Positions 28,601-39,000 of a DNA stretch of 64,000 bases are shown here, piece by piece. How positions within the stretch are numbered: position 1 is the first letter of the stretch; the number at the start of each line of letters is the position of its first letter. The DNA lies in contig CAPOZU010000004.1 of NCBI GenBank assembly GCA_948676835.1, forward strand, positions 71,353 to 135,352, given 5' to 3'. The stretch is from an uncultured Clostridia bacterium (GTDB taxonomy: Bacteria; Bacillota; Clostridia; TANB77; CAG-508). The notes beneath the pieces are model-generated. The model saw only the letters and a program-made list of their open reading frames with translations, was not told the origin of the DNA and searched no databases. A program made the position numbers and the translations under genes.

Positions 28601-30039
28601 AAATCTACAGGACCTTTTGATTTTAAAGCTTCTTCAACAAATTGCTCTATAGTTAAATCTAAGCTTTTAGCAAAAGTTTCTAGAAATGAACCACATCCTG
28701 AAGAACAAGCTTCATTTAGCATTATATTATCAATTGTATTTCCTTTCAATTTTATGTATTTCATATCTTGTCCACCGATATCGATAATACTGCTAACTTT
28801 AGGTAAGAACTTCTTGGCAGCTGTATAATGTGCAATTGTTTCTATTTCATTTAAATCTACATTTAATGCAGTTTGAATTAATTTTTCACCATATCCAGTT
28901 ACTCCGCTGAAACGAATAACAACTTTTTCAGGAAGAACTTTATATAATTTCTTTAGCATTGAAATAACGCTTTTTAGAGGATTTCCTTTATTATTTTCAT
29001 ATAAAGAATATAAAAGAGCACCTTCTTTATCAATTAAAACAAGTTTTGTTGTTGTTGAACCAGCATCTATTCCTAAAAAAGCATCACCTTCATAAGTAGA
29101 TAATTCATTTCTTTTAACTTTATCTTTATCATGTCTTGCTTTAAATTCTTCGTAATCTTTATCAGTAGCAAATAGTGGATCTAAAGTTTGACCTTCAATA
29201 AATTTTGCGTCTTTAAATGATTTTAATCTTTCTTTTAAATCCTTAGATTCAATTTGCTCTGTTTCGACAGAAGCATAAGCAGCACCAGTGGCAACTAGAA
29301 GATGTGCATTGTTTGGAATAATAATTTTATCATCAGTTAATTTTAAAGTTTCAATAAATCTTTTTCTTAATTCAGAAAGATAATTTAATGGACCTCCTAA
29401 AAAAGCAACTTTACCTTTTATAGGTCTACCTTGAGCTAGACCACTAATTGTTTGATTAACAACAGCTTGAAAAATTGAAGCAGAAATATCTTCTTTTCTA
29501 GCACCTTCATTTAACAAAGGTTGAATATCAGTTTTTGCAAAAACACCACAACGAGAGGCAATAGGGTAAATTGTTTCATAAGTTTTTGCAAGTTCATTTA
29601 ATCCATCTGTATCTGTATTAAGTAAAGATGCCATCTGGTCTAAAAATGCTCCTGTACCACCAGCACAGGTACCATTCATTCTTTGTTCAATAAATTTATC
29701 AAAGTATATAATTTTAGCATCTTCACCGCCAAGTTCAATTACAACATCAGTTTGTGGAATTAATTTTTCAACAGCCGATTTACATGATATAACTTCTTGT
29801 ATAAAATTAACATTTAATATTCGTGATATATCAAGTGCACCAGAACCTGTTAATGACATTGTGAATTTATTATCTGGATAGTCTTTTACAAGTTTATTTA
29901 AAACATTATATAAGGTACTTTTTGTATCTGAATAATGTCTTTCATAATTTGAATAAACTATATTTAAATCTGTATCTAAAATTACAATTTTAACTGTTGT
30001 TGAGCCAATGTCTAATCCAACATGTAATAATTCTTTCAT
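25657..30039 (-). CDS. 2-hydroxyacyl-CoA dehydratase activase (BadF/BcrA ATPase), large fused form
   Basis: 1,460 residues, the long Clostridia form. Two ASKHA ATPase domains of the BadF/BadG/BcrA/HgdC type are present: the first at 1-260 (GLDIGSTTVKIVILD, NGTCAGGTGAFLDQM), the second at about 320-590 (GIDAGSTTTKLVLIDKEG, EACSSGCGSFLETFA). The Cys in each CAGGTG/CSSGCGSF motif would ligate the bridging [4Fe-4S] cluster. A Cys-rich segment follows (CKGCENNCLLTINTF, GNRCEKG), then DUF2229-type and HgdB-like regions (residues about 660-1400; RPYHVDPEVNHGIDTLI, SFGCGVDAVTTDQVEEI, QTGGGCRATNYIGFIRKAL). Activators of this group use ATP to drive low-potential electron transfer to dehydratases; the substrate of this fused form is not known. 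A Lys-rich tail ends it. Monocistronic. Confidence 0.9.
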   Translation of the reverse strand: MKELLHVGLDIGSTTVKIVILDTDLNIVYSNYERHYSDTKSTLYNVLNKLVKDYPDNKFTMSLTGSGALDISRILNVNFIQEVISCKSAVEKLIPQTDVVIELGGEDAKIIYFDKFIEQRMNGTCAGGTGAFLDQMASLLNTDTDGLNELAKTYETIYPIASRCGVFAKTDIQPLLNEGARKEDISASIFQAVVNQTISGLAQGRPIKGKVAFLGGPLNYLSELRKRFIETLKLTDDKIIIPNNAHLLVATGAAYASVETEQIESKDLKERLKSFKDAKFIEGQTLDPLFATDKDYEEFKARHDKDKVKRNELSTYEGDAFLGIDAGSTTTKLVLIDKEGALLYSLYENNKGNPLKSVISMLKKLYKVLPEKVVIRFSGVTGYGEKLIQTALNVDLNEIETIAHYTAAKKFLPKVSSIIDIGGQDMKYIKLKGNTIDNIMLNEACSSGCGSFLETFAKSLDLTIEQFVEEALKSKGPVDLGSRCTVFMNSKIKQAQKEGYSVGDISSGLSYSIIKNAIQKVMKVRDVKTLGKNIVVQGGTFYNDAVLRAFELIVGREVVRPDIAGLMGAYGVALLAQEQYNSNLDMTHRSTIFKNDELDNLNIKISHVRCKGCENNCLLTINTFENGKRFISGNRCEKGAGNQNSDKKELPNIYKYKFERLFSYQPLSEADAKRGTIGIPRVLNMYEDYPFWFTLLTKLGFRVIISEKSNRKTYEKGMESMPSESVCYPAKLAHGHVMSLLNQGIKTIFYPCIPYNRKEYEESDNHYNCPIVISYSEVIKNNIEELRNPEIKYLNPFLPIDNVKNLAKVMYECEELKEYKFTKKELLEAAEAAEAEYQKFKNDVRRKGKETIKYIKENNLRGIVLAGRPYHVDPEVNHGIDTLITSLGLCVLSEDSICEPKDGVSHHLRVVDQWVFHSRLYAAAEFVGKHDFLEMIQLNSFGCGVDAVTTDQVEEILKSYDNMYTLIKIDEINNLGAIRIRIRSLLASMNKRIAQKAEENQEKENNFTEKKELGDYEVKRVPFTKQMKDEGYTILIPQMIPIHFELIESAVKAVGYNVKLLRECTEKTVETGLRYVNNDACYPSILTTGQFIEALQSGEYDINKTALIMSQTGGGCRATNYIGFIRKALKDAGFANVPIVSFNVVGMEKATGFKITIPMAINLVKAVFYGDLLQKLLLKNRAYEIHKGESQAMYEKWMEKCKTLCAKSTYNQFKKSIYEMVHDFETIELDNSIEKPKVGIVGEVLIKYHPFGNNHVIDVLEKEGAEVISPDFMGFIKFIATHKVTNNRLLNIDKTKAKLFRAVIKLIEMLEKDLTKALSESKKGYLLPCDIFELENKVKDILSIGNQTGEGWFLTAEMIEYIENDIPNIVCVQPFACLPNHVVGKGVIKSIREKYPYANISPIDYDPGASETNQTNRIKLLTTVAKDNLKKKKQSKKAIEIENVVYEKEKTKKFKNKNNV

Positions 30040-30350
30040 TTTTATCTCCCATTTAAAAATATATATAAAATGTTCATATTATTTTTTAACAAAATATGAT
30101 TAAATTTTACTTAAAAATTCATAAGTAATAAGTATATTTTATAAGGTTTATCGAAATTTGTCAATGTTTATATTTCCCGTATTTCCCTAAACAAGAAGGG
30201 ATTTTTTAGCAATAAAAATGCATAAAATTAAGTAATATGAATAACATTATAAAAAAGTAGATTGCAAGACACTTTAAATACCTTAAAAATTAATGTTTTA
30301 TTAATTTTTTTGATAAGAAATGTTTGTACGAAAAAGTAGGAGGAAAAGCT
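30040..30350. other. Intergenic region between divergent genes
   Basis: Holds the activase promoter (30136-30164, minus) and a small stem TCCCT/AGGGA followed by TTTTTT (about 30184-30207, plus). Nothing else is recognisable. Confidence 0.5.
30136..30164 (-). promoter_or_regulatory. Promoter of the dehydratase activase gene
   Basis: On the minus strand TTGACA (30164-30159), 17 nt, TAAAAT (30141-30136). Confidence 0.65.
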
Positions 30351-30866
30351 ATGCAAAAATGGATAATATTAGGTGTTATTTTTATAATATTAATTTTAAC
30401 CACAGTTATTGTATTAAATGTGGATATCGAGACTGAATACACGCCAGAAACAGAGATTGAAGAAACAGAATTGAGGAAAACAATTATAACATTGTATTTC
30501 TTAGATAAGAATACAGGCGAACTTGCCAAAGAAAGTAGACTAATTGATTCTAAAGAATTGATTATAAAACCCTATGAAGAAGTAATAAATATGTTGATAA
30601 ATGGACCAGAAAATTCAAATTATGAAAGAATAATTCCAGAAAATGTTAAATTGTTAGAAACTAAACTAGAGGCTGATTGTTTAGTAATTAATTTTAGTAA
30701 TGAAATTTTAGAAAGTATGAGAGATGAGAGTAAAAAAGTTAAAATAACAGAATCCATATATCAATCTTTGAAAGAATTTACAGAGATTAATAGTGTAAAA
30801 ATTTTAGTGGAAAATCAAGAAATAGAAGGGATTCCAGAAGTTACGACAGAAAATAATGAAATATAG
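30351..30866 (+). CDS. GerMN-domain lipoprotein-like/membrane-anchored protein
   Basis: 171 residues from the ATG at 30351, chosen for the GGAGG site 6-7 nt upstream. An N-terminal membrane anchor covers residues 4-25 (WIILGVIFIILILTTVIVLNV) without a lipobox Cys. A GerMN domain at about 45-155 shows the family pattern TLYFLDKNTGELAKESRLI, EEVINMLINGPENSNYERIIPENVKLL, LVINFSNEIL and a C-terminal EINSVKILVENQEI. GerMN domains occur in GerM, needed for sporulation and germination in Bacillus, and in cell-envelope proteins of Clostridia. The role here is inferred only from the domain. Confidence 0.88.
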   Translation: MQKWIILGVIFIILILTTVIVLNVDIETEYTPETEIEETELRKTIITLYFLDKNTGELAKESRLIDSKELIIKPYEEVINMLINGPENSNYERIIPENVKLLETKLEADCLVINFSNEILESMRDESKKVKITESIYQSLKEFTEINSVKILVENQEIEGIPEVTTENNEI

Positions 30867-30874
30867 AAATGCGT

Positions 30875-30903
30875 TTGACATATAATATAATGAATGCTAT
30901 AAT
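30875..30903 (+). promoter_or_regulatory. Consensus promoter of the trmN6-rsmI operon
   Basis: TTGACA (30875-30880), 17 nt, TATAAT (30898-30903): an exact sigma-A consensus. Confidence 0.85.
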
Positions 30904-30934
30904 AATTATAGATTAAAACGAAAATCATTATATT

Positions 30935-30971
30935 TAAAATCCCCATAACACAAGCACTGTTATGGGGATTT
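30935..30971 (+). promoter_or_regulatory. Leader hairpin before the methyltransferase gene
   Basis: AAATCCCCATAAC/GTTATGGGGATTT, a 13-bp stem with a 9-nt loop, about 30 nt after the promoter and 35 nt before the start codon. It has no T-run, so it is more likely a 5' stabilising or regulatory hairpin than a terminator. Confidence 0.55.
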
Positions 30972-31006
30972 GCCTACTTATGTAATTGTTTAATAATGGA
31001 GGAAAA

Positions 31007-31753
31007 ATGGACCTATTAGAAAATGAAAGAATAGATGATTTAGAATTTAAAAATTTGAAAATAATTCAAAATAGATTAGGGTTTTGTTTTGGAATAGATA
31101 GTGTATTATTATCAGATTTTGCAAAAGGAATAAAGAAAAATTCAATAGTTGTAGATATAGGAACAGGAACAGGAATTATATCTATTTTATTATCAGCTAA
31201 AACAGATATTAAAAAAATATATGGTATTGAAATTCAAGAAGATGTAGCAAATATGGCCAAAAGAAGTGTAGCTTTAAATGAATTAGAAGACAAAATAGAG
31301 GTAATAAACACAAATATAAAAGATATATTTAATTTCTTAGAACCAAATAAAATAGACGCAATAGTAACAAATCCACCATATATGAAATTAAATACAGGAG
31401 CACAAAATGAGGAAAAGAAAAAATTAATATCTAGACATGAAGTGGAATGCACATTAGAAGATATAATTAAAATTAGTTACAAGCTATTAAAAAGCAATGG
31501 AGAATTTTATATGGTACATAGGGCAGAAAGGATTGTAGATATTTTATATTACTTAAGGCAATATAAATTGGAGCCAAAAGTTTTAAGATTTATTCAGCCT
31601 AAAGAGAATAAAGAACCAAATCTTGTGCTAATAAAAGCAGTAAAAAATGCAGGTTATCAATTAACACTTGAAAAACCATTAATTATATATAATAATGATG
31701 GTAGCTATACAGATGAAATTTTAGAAATATATAATAAAAAGGGAGAAAAATAA
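31007..31753 (+). CDS. TrmN6/YabB-type N6-adenine methyltransferase
   Basis: 248 residues from the ATG at 31007 (MDLLENERIDDLEFKNLKIIQ) with GGAGG close upstream. SAM motif VVDIGTGTGIISILLSAK and catalytic motif IV NPPY in DAIVTNPPYMKLNTG place it with the class I N6-adenine methyltransferases related to TrmN6 (YfiC), which modify A37 of tRNA-Val in Escherichia coli, and to Bacillus YabB. The N-terminal 'NRLGFCFGIDSVLLSDF' is characteristic of this group. It ends one base before rsmI, as in many Bacillota. Confidence 0.9.
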   Translation: MDLLENERIDDLEFKNLKIIQNRLGFCFGIDSVLLSDFAKGIKKNSIVVDIGTGTGIISILLSAKTDIKKIYGIEIQEDVANMAKRSVALNELEDKIEVINTNIKDIFNFLEPNKIDAIVTNPPYMKLNTGAQNEEKKKLISRHEVECTLEDIIKISYKLLKSNGEFYMVHRAERIVDILYYLRQYKLEPKVLRFIQPKENKEPNLVLIKAVKNAGYQLTLEKPLIIYNNDGSYTDEILEIYNKKGEK

Positions 31754-32590
31754 ATGTCTGGTAAATTATATTTAGTAGCAACACCAATTGGAAATTTAGA
31801 TGATATAACAATTAGAGCATTAAATGTTTTAAAAGAAGTGGACTTGATTGCAGCAGAGGATACAAGGCATACACTTGGTCTTTTAAATCATTTTGAGATT
31901 TCAAAACCATTGATTAGTTATTATAAACAAACAGAAAAAGCAAGAAGTGAAATTTTAATAGAAAAATTAAAAGAAGGCAAAAATATTGCAATTGTTTCTG
32001 ATGCAGGAACTCCAGGAATTTCTGATCCAGGTGAAGAGATTGTAAAAGTTGCTATAGAAAATAGCATAGAAATTATTCCTATACCTGGAGCGTGTGCGGC
32101 TATAAATGCATTAATTGCATCAGGATTATCAACAAAAGAATTCTCATTTATAGGATTTTTATCTGCTGTAAAAAAAGAAAAGAAAGAAAAGCTTGAAGAA
32201 ATAAAATATGAAACAAGAACGTTAATATTATATGAAGCTCCTCATAAATTAAAAGGGACTTTAGAAATGATTTTAGAAGTTCTAGGTGATAGAAAGATTG
32301 TCTTAGCAAGAGAATTAACCAAAATTCATGAAGAATTTATAAGAGATAAAGTAAGTTCAATATTAGATAAAATAGAAACAATAAAAGGTGAATTTGTTAT
32401 ATTAATTGAAGGAAGTTCAGTATCTAAAAAAGATATTGAAGAGGAAAATATAAATAGTTTATCTTTAGATGAACATTATGATTTATATAAAAATGAAGGT
32501 CTTAGCAAAAAAGAAATTATAAAAAAAATAGCTAAAGATAGAAACGTAAATAAAAATGAGATTTATCAATATTTTATTAATAAAGAATAG
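31754..32590 (+). CDS. rsmI: 16S rRNA (cytidine-1402-2'-O)-methyltransferase RsmI
   Basis: 278 residues, normal for RsmI. It 2'-O-methylates C1402 in the decoding centre with RsmH. Tetrapyrrole-methylase fold motifs are present: ATPIGNLDDITIRAL near residue 10, AEDTRHTLGLL near 35, IVSDAGTPGISDPGEE near 80 and PIPGACAAINALIASGL near 110. It directly follows the TrmN6-like gene and ends in a strong terminator. Confidence 0.96.
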   Translation: MSGKLYLVATPIGNLDDITIRALNVLKEVDLIAAEDTRHTLGLLNHFEISKPLISYYKQTEKARSEILIEKLKEGKNIAIVSDAGTPGISDPGEEIVKVAIENSIEIIPIPGACAAINALIASGLSTKEFSFIGFLSAVKKEKKEKLEEIKYETRTLILYEAPHKLKGTLEMILEVLGDRKIVLARELTKIHEEFIRDKVSSILDKIETIKGEFVILIEGSSVSKKDIEEENINSLSLDEHYDLYKNEGLSKKEIIKKIAKDRNVNKNEIYQYFINKE

Positions 32591-32602
32591 AAAATTTTTG
32601 TG

Positions 32603-32638
32603 AGAGAGTTAAATTAAAATTAACTCTCTATTTTTTTT
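32603..32638 (+). terminator. rsmI terminator
   Basis: AGAGAGTTAA/TTAACTCTCT stem, 7-nt loop, then ATTTTTTTT. Confidence 0.93.
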
Positions 32639-32661
32639 GTAAAAATAATTTCTCTGCACAT

Positions 32662-32683
32662 TTGCATGACATATGTGATGCAA
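32662..32683. promoter_or_regulatory. Palindromic operator-like site, copy 2, upstream of the giant adhesin
   Basis: TTGCATGACAT joined to ATGTGATGCAA: a 22-nt palindrome with one mismatched pair, matching the site at 23832-23855 in arm sequence and spacing. It lies about 145 nt upstream of the leader ORF and could be the binding site of a regulator of adhesin transcription. Confidence 0.55.
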
Positions 32684-32829
32684 TGCAACTATTACCATAT
32701 TAATATTTATACCGTAAGGCTTTTACTAAATTTTAACAATTTCTGTAATATTTCTGTTACATATTTCGAAATACTAATAAATTATACTAAAAATAACTAA
32801 TATAGATTAATAAGAAAGGAAAGTTGCAG

Positions 32830-33009
<180 letters not shown>

Positions 33010-33083
33010 AGGTCTATTTTTATTGTGTTTGAAACTATATAAAGATTAGTAAAAATACAAAAGAATGGAAGGAAGAGATAAAA

Positions 33084-36000
33084 ATGAAGATAAAACTTAA
33101 CTTAAAAAACAAAAAATTAGTAGTATTAAGTATACTTGCAAGTATTCTTGTAATTACAGGAATTGTTTGCTTTGTTCTTAATCAATCTAAAGTTGATAAT
33201 TACATATATAACTCGGATTTAAAGAGAGCAGAAATTGAGCAGATGAAAACGTATGACCCTGTAAAAGATAACGAATCACAAGTAGAAGGTTGTCCGAATG
33301 TAGAATTTGATGCATTCTTTACAAAAGACTTAGATGGAGACGGATATACAGAAGGTGTTCGTGGTTCATGTATTCAAATAGGTAATCAAGATACGATTTA
33401 TATGGAATTACAAGTAAATATTAATGGAGAATTGAAAAATGCAAGAATAGATATAAATAGTGATAATTTCTACTTTGAAACAGTACTTCCTAAAAGTGAA
33501 GATGTAGTAGAAAATGCAATTTCAGATAATACAAAAACAATACATTTAAAAAATATTGGGGCTGGAAAACAAATAACTTTAACAGGAAATGTAAAATCAG
33601 GAGTTTATTCTTCTGCTAGTAGAACAGCGGAAGCTATAGGAAATGATATTACAAAACTGAGCAACAATGAAAATAGTGAAAATAGAAATAGTATTACATT
33701 AACAGGTACATATGTAATTATTGATGAAAACGGAAATAATGTTGAAAAAGATATAAGTAAAACGGTATATTTTGACTTAGATTGGCATGGAACAACACAC
33801 ACATCATTACCAGCATTTTTGGGTGAAAATTATAATTTTAATTATAAAGATCAAGATAAAAATTTAGAAGGAGTTGTTGATGAAGAAAAAGGAGAAGTTA
33901 AATTAAGTTTTGAAATTTTAACAAGAGAAGATGATTATCAATTAAATTTAAGTAAGTCAGAAATTGAGATAGAAATTCCAAAATTAAATGGATGTGCTCC
34001 AAAAAATGTTGAGGCAATAGATGCAGATGTAGAAAAAATTCTAAATCAAGAAGAGATTATTGGAGCTAAAGTAACTAAAACAGCAATTTTGGATGAAAAC
34101 GGAGAAAAAGTTCAAAAAGAAGCCTATACAGATACATATTCATATACAAATGATCATTATAGATATAATAAATTTAAATTAATAATAACATATCCAATAG
34201 AAGCTTATGATGCTATTGGAGCAGATACTATACAATTAATAATGCCAGTTAAGGCATATTATGAAGGATATAATAATACAAGTGAGTATTTTATGAATCC
34301 TTATAAATCAGAAGTAGCAGAAGATTCTGTAATACTTACTTTCAGTAACCCTCAAGGAAGAGGAGCTATTTTCCATGTTCGTATAGGAAAATATAGATCA
34401 TATCCATGGTATCAATATATGGTATCTAATAGAAATCCAATAAGAATTTGGAATGGAATTGGAGAAAATATTAAAAATGATACGTATGAAGTAAGATGGG
34501 AAGCTTATACAGGAACAGAAGGAGAAAATAAAAAATTAACAATAAAAGAAAATAATACAGAACATGAAATCAAATTATCAGATGAACTTTTCGTTGGAAA
34601 TGAAAGCATTAGTATGGAAGACTTTGTAAGCAATGTTGGAATATATTTTGGAGACCCAACAGTTATGCTTGGAAAAGATGGATGGATAAAAATATATGAT
34701 GACGATGATGAAGAATCAGAGCCATTAGTAACTTTTACAATAAATGATTGGAATAAATATAATAAATCCAATCCATATAGGTATGATGAACCTGTAAAAC
34801 ATATAAGAGTAGAAACAAGTGAAACAAAGAGTAATAGTACATTGTATGTTTACAATATAAAAGAAATAGATACAAACTATGTAACAGATAATTTTAGTAA
34901 AGAGGATTACTTAAAATATGACAGAATTCGCTCAAGAGTTAATGGATATGCAGATGGTGGTTATGTAAATGAAGACATAAATTGGGCTTATTATCAAAAA
35001 ACAGAATCACTTGCGCAAGTTTCACTAAGCAATAATAAAATATCAACAACAGAAACACATAATTTAAAAATATATATTGATACACTCGTAGATGAAGAAA
35101 ACAATCAAGAAAAATGGAAAAATGGTATGTTTTTATTAAAGCTTCCAAAGGAATTGACTTCAGTAGAAATTAAAGATGTTTATACAGAAAATAAAGAACT
35201 AAAAAATCCTTTAAATTATGAAATTTATGTAGAAGATGGATATACATTTATAAAAATAATAACAGAGAACGTAGAGCCTACGTCATATAGAATAACAGTA
35301 GATTGTGATGTTACACCAGATTCAACATCATTAACTCAAACTAAACCTGTAGAATTATATGCTATTAACGAAAATTGTGAAAATTATCCAAATGGATATA
35401 GTACACAAGATATATATGATTTAAATGATAATTCAAATTTCACAGAATTAGTGAACTATTTAACTACCTCATTAAATCTTATATCCACAAATAATTTATT
35501 AACAAGTGAGTATATAAGCAATTACGATAAAACAGGAACAAACAAAACATATTCACCAAAAGTAGCAGGAGTTTCAAGAGAAGATAGAACAGCAAGAATA
35601 AATGTTGTAGTAAATAACAATTATTCAGGAACAAATAGTGAAGTTATAATTTTAGGAAGAATACCGTTTAAAGGAAATAAATATGTTGAAGAAAACAATG
35701 AGAATGATATGAAATCTGAATTTACAGCAATAATGAACAGTTCAGGAATTGTTGTACCAGAAGAATTAAAAAATATAGTGACTGTATATTATAGTGAAAA
35801 TGGAGAAGCAACAACAGAGTTTAACGAGACTAATGATTGGCAAGATGCACCTATGGACTTTAGCAAAGTAAAAAGTTATATGATTTACTTTGATAAAAAT
35901 TATAAACTACAAAGAGGAGAGCAACATGAGTTTTACTATGATGTAACAATACCAAAAGAAGTTGTATTAAATACAGAAAGTTATAGTCATCATGAAGTAT

Positions 36001-39000
36001 CTTTTTGCTGGGATACACCACAAGGAAAACGCCCAACAAAAGTAAGACCAGGAAAAGTTGGGATAACTCCAGTTGAAAAATTTAATTTGCAGTTAACTAA
36101 ATTTCAAACTGGAATAGAGAAGCGTGTTCCAGGTGCATATTATAGTGTTACTGAAATAAAAACAAATGAAATGGGCGAAGAAGAAAGAATTAATTCAAAA
36201 TCAGCTAGAACAAAAGAAGATGGCACATTGATAATATCAGATTTAAACATTGATAGATTATATGAAATTAAAGAAATTAAATCACCAGATACTCATGAAT
36301 TAAATTCAGATACTATTAGAATTTTGGTAAGTATAAATGATGAAACAGGAGAATTATATGTAGAAAAAAAGTCTGGAAAAACTAGAACAGATATAATTGT
36401 TAACCAAGAAGAAAGAATAATATATTTAGAAGTTGAAGATAACCCTTCAGCAAAATTAAAAATACAAAAAACAGATAAAGATAATAGTGAAATAAAAATT
36501 GCAAATGTTAGATATAAAATAATAGGAGATAATTTGCCAGAATCAGGAAGTATTGTAACAACCAACAAAGATGGTATAGCAGAAATACAAGGTCTAACAA
36601 TTGGAAAAAAATATATATTACAAGAAACTAAAGCAGCAAATGGATATTATTTAGAGGAAGCTACTGTAGAATTTACTATATTAACAAGTGATTATATAAA
36701 TTATGATATAGAAGTAAGCGGAAATATTAAAGATTCAAATATAGAAATAATAGAAAACTCTCCAGCAATAACTTTTAATTTAACAAATGAAAGAATACCA
36801 ATATTTAAAATAGTAAAAACAGATAAAAATACAGGAGAAAGATTAGGAAAAGTAAAATATAAATTAAAAGGAAAAGGTTTTGTAGAAAATGGATCAAAAC
36901 TCATTACAAATGAGCAAGGAGAAATTCAGTTATCAACACTTTATCTAAATGAAGAATATATCCTTGAGGAAACAAAGGCTTTAGAAGGATATTATACAAA
37001 AGCAGGAGAAATAAAATTTCAAATATTAAACAATAACGGAAATTATAGTTTAAAAATAAACAGTGGCGAAGATATTATAAAATCGACAGAATCAACATAT
37101 ACAAATGGAATACCAACATTAATATTATATATGGAAAATGAGAGAATCCCTACATTCAATTTAGATATAACAAAGATTGAAAAAGATAATCTTGAAGTTC
37201 TTTTACAAGGCGCAAAGTTTAGATTATATAGAGACGAAAAATTAGTAGGTGAAGCGATTTCAAACGAACAAGGAAAACTTGAATTTAAAAACTTATATCA
37301 ATATGAGGAGGGAAAAGACTTCAATTCTACATACACATTAACAGAAGCAGAGGCGCCAAATGGATATACTACAATGAAAGATATCACATTTAGAGTACAA
37401 AATGTTGATGGAATATTAAAGTTTATAGAAGAAAGTAATAATATAGAAAGCCCAAGAAGTTATGAAGTTGTTGAAAATACAATAAAGTTAGTATTAGAAA
37501 ATTCCCCATCATTTAAACTAATAAAAGTAGATGGTGAGAAAAAAGAAGAGGTTAGATTACCAAATACAAAATTTGTAATTTACAATATAGATACAGACGA
37601 AGAGGTTCCAGCAGTAGATAGTAAAGGAAATATTGTTGGTATAAAAGAGACAATTGATAGAAATGAATATTATACTTTAACAACAGATTCAAATGGAGAG
37701 TTCACAGTAGATTTAGCAGAAGGGTTTTATAAAGCAATAGAAGTAAAAGCCAATAGTGAAAAATTTGATATCACAAATCAAACATATTATTTTGGAATTG
37801 GAAAATCTAAAAAAAGTGTCGAGTTAAAATTAGATTCAGCAAATTCAATGCTTATCTGTAGTCCTGATATGATGATAAATACAGTTGACGGTGGAACAAT
37901 AAGATATAGAAATATTAATAGAAATGAAGAAGTTGACATAGGAAACGGTAATATTATAAAAATAGCTCCAGATGTTGAATGTGAAGGTGTGATTGCTAAG
38001 TATGATAGTTTAGGAAATCTTGAATGGTATAATCAAATAAAAATATCTGAGTATAATGAAAGCTATAAATATCATAATTTTTCAAATATACATAATATAA
38101 TAGAAAATTCATTAGGAGAGATTATTGTAAAAATTGTATCTACTGGTAAAGGTATACAAGTTGCAGATAATAATATTATTACGAATCCACATACAGGGGC
38201 TGGCATAGACTTACTTGTAAAGTATGATAATAATGGAAATGTATTAGATTATACAGAAGGCGATATAATAAATTGTTCAGACTACTATGGAAATGCAACT
38301 AGTTATTTAATTAATAATGATGTTGTGTTTTTAGAATTAAATGGAGAATCATTTGACATAGGCAATGGAAATATTTTAAGAAATGATAAACAATATAGAA
38401 AATGTGATGGACATTATAATGGAAACGGTTCTTATTCTGAACATGGTACTGATTTATCTAATTGTGATAATCAGATAGATGCATATTATAATAGTTGCTA
38501 TATGATTAAGTATAATGAAAATAAAGAAATCGAATGGTATAAAAAAATAAGTGCTAACGAAGATAATGTTAATATACAAAATATCTTAAAATTTGGAGAT
38601 GAATATACCTTTACACTATTCTCAGAAAGACATTTAGAAATAGAAATTAATTTTGGAAATAAAGTAATTCCAAATCAATCAACTATATTATATGACATAA
38701 ATCAAACAGAAAATGAGGCTATTGTAACTCCTTATAGTATACTTAGCATTGATAGTAGCGGCTTTTGGGCATATAAACATTTTGAAAAAGAAATAGGATC
38801 GATAACATTACCTAATGGAGAGAGTGTATATGGAGATGCGGATGTTAGTTATTTGTTGATAAGATTTAATTCTGAAGGAGTTGTACAGTGGTATACAGTA
38901 TTTGACGATAAATTAATTGAAGATGGGATAAATTATAATGAAGGCTATACTTTTGCTAATGAAACAAAAAATAATGGATATATAATTGGAACGGTATGTA

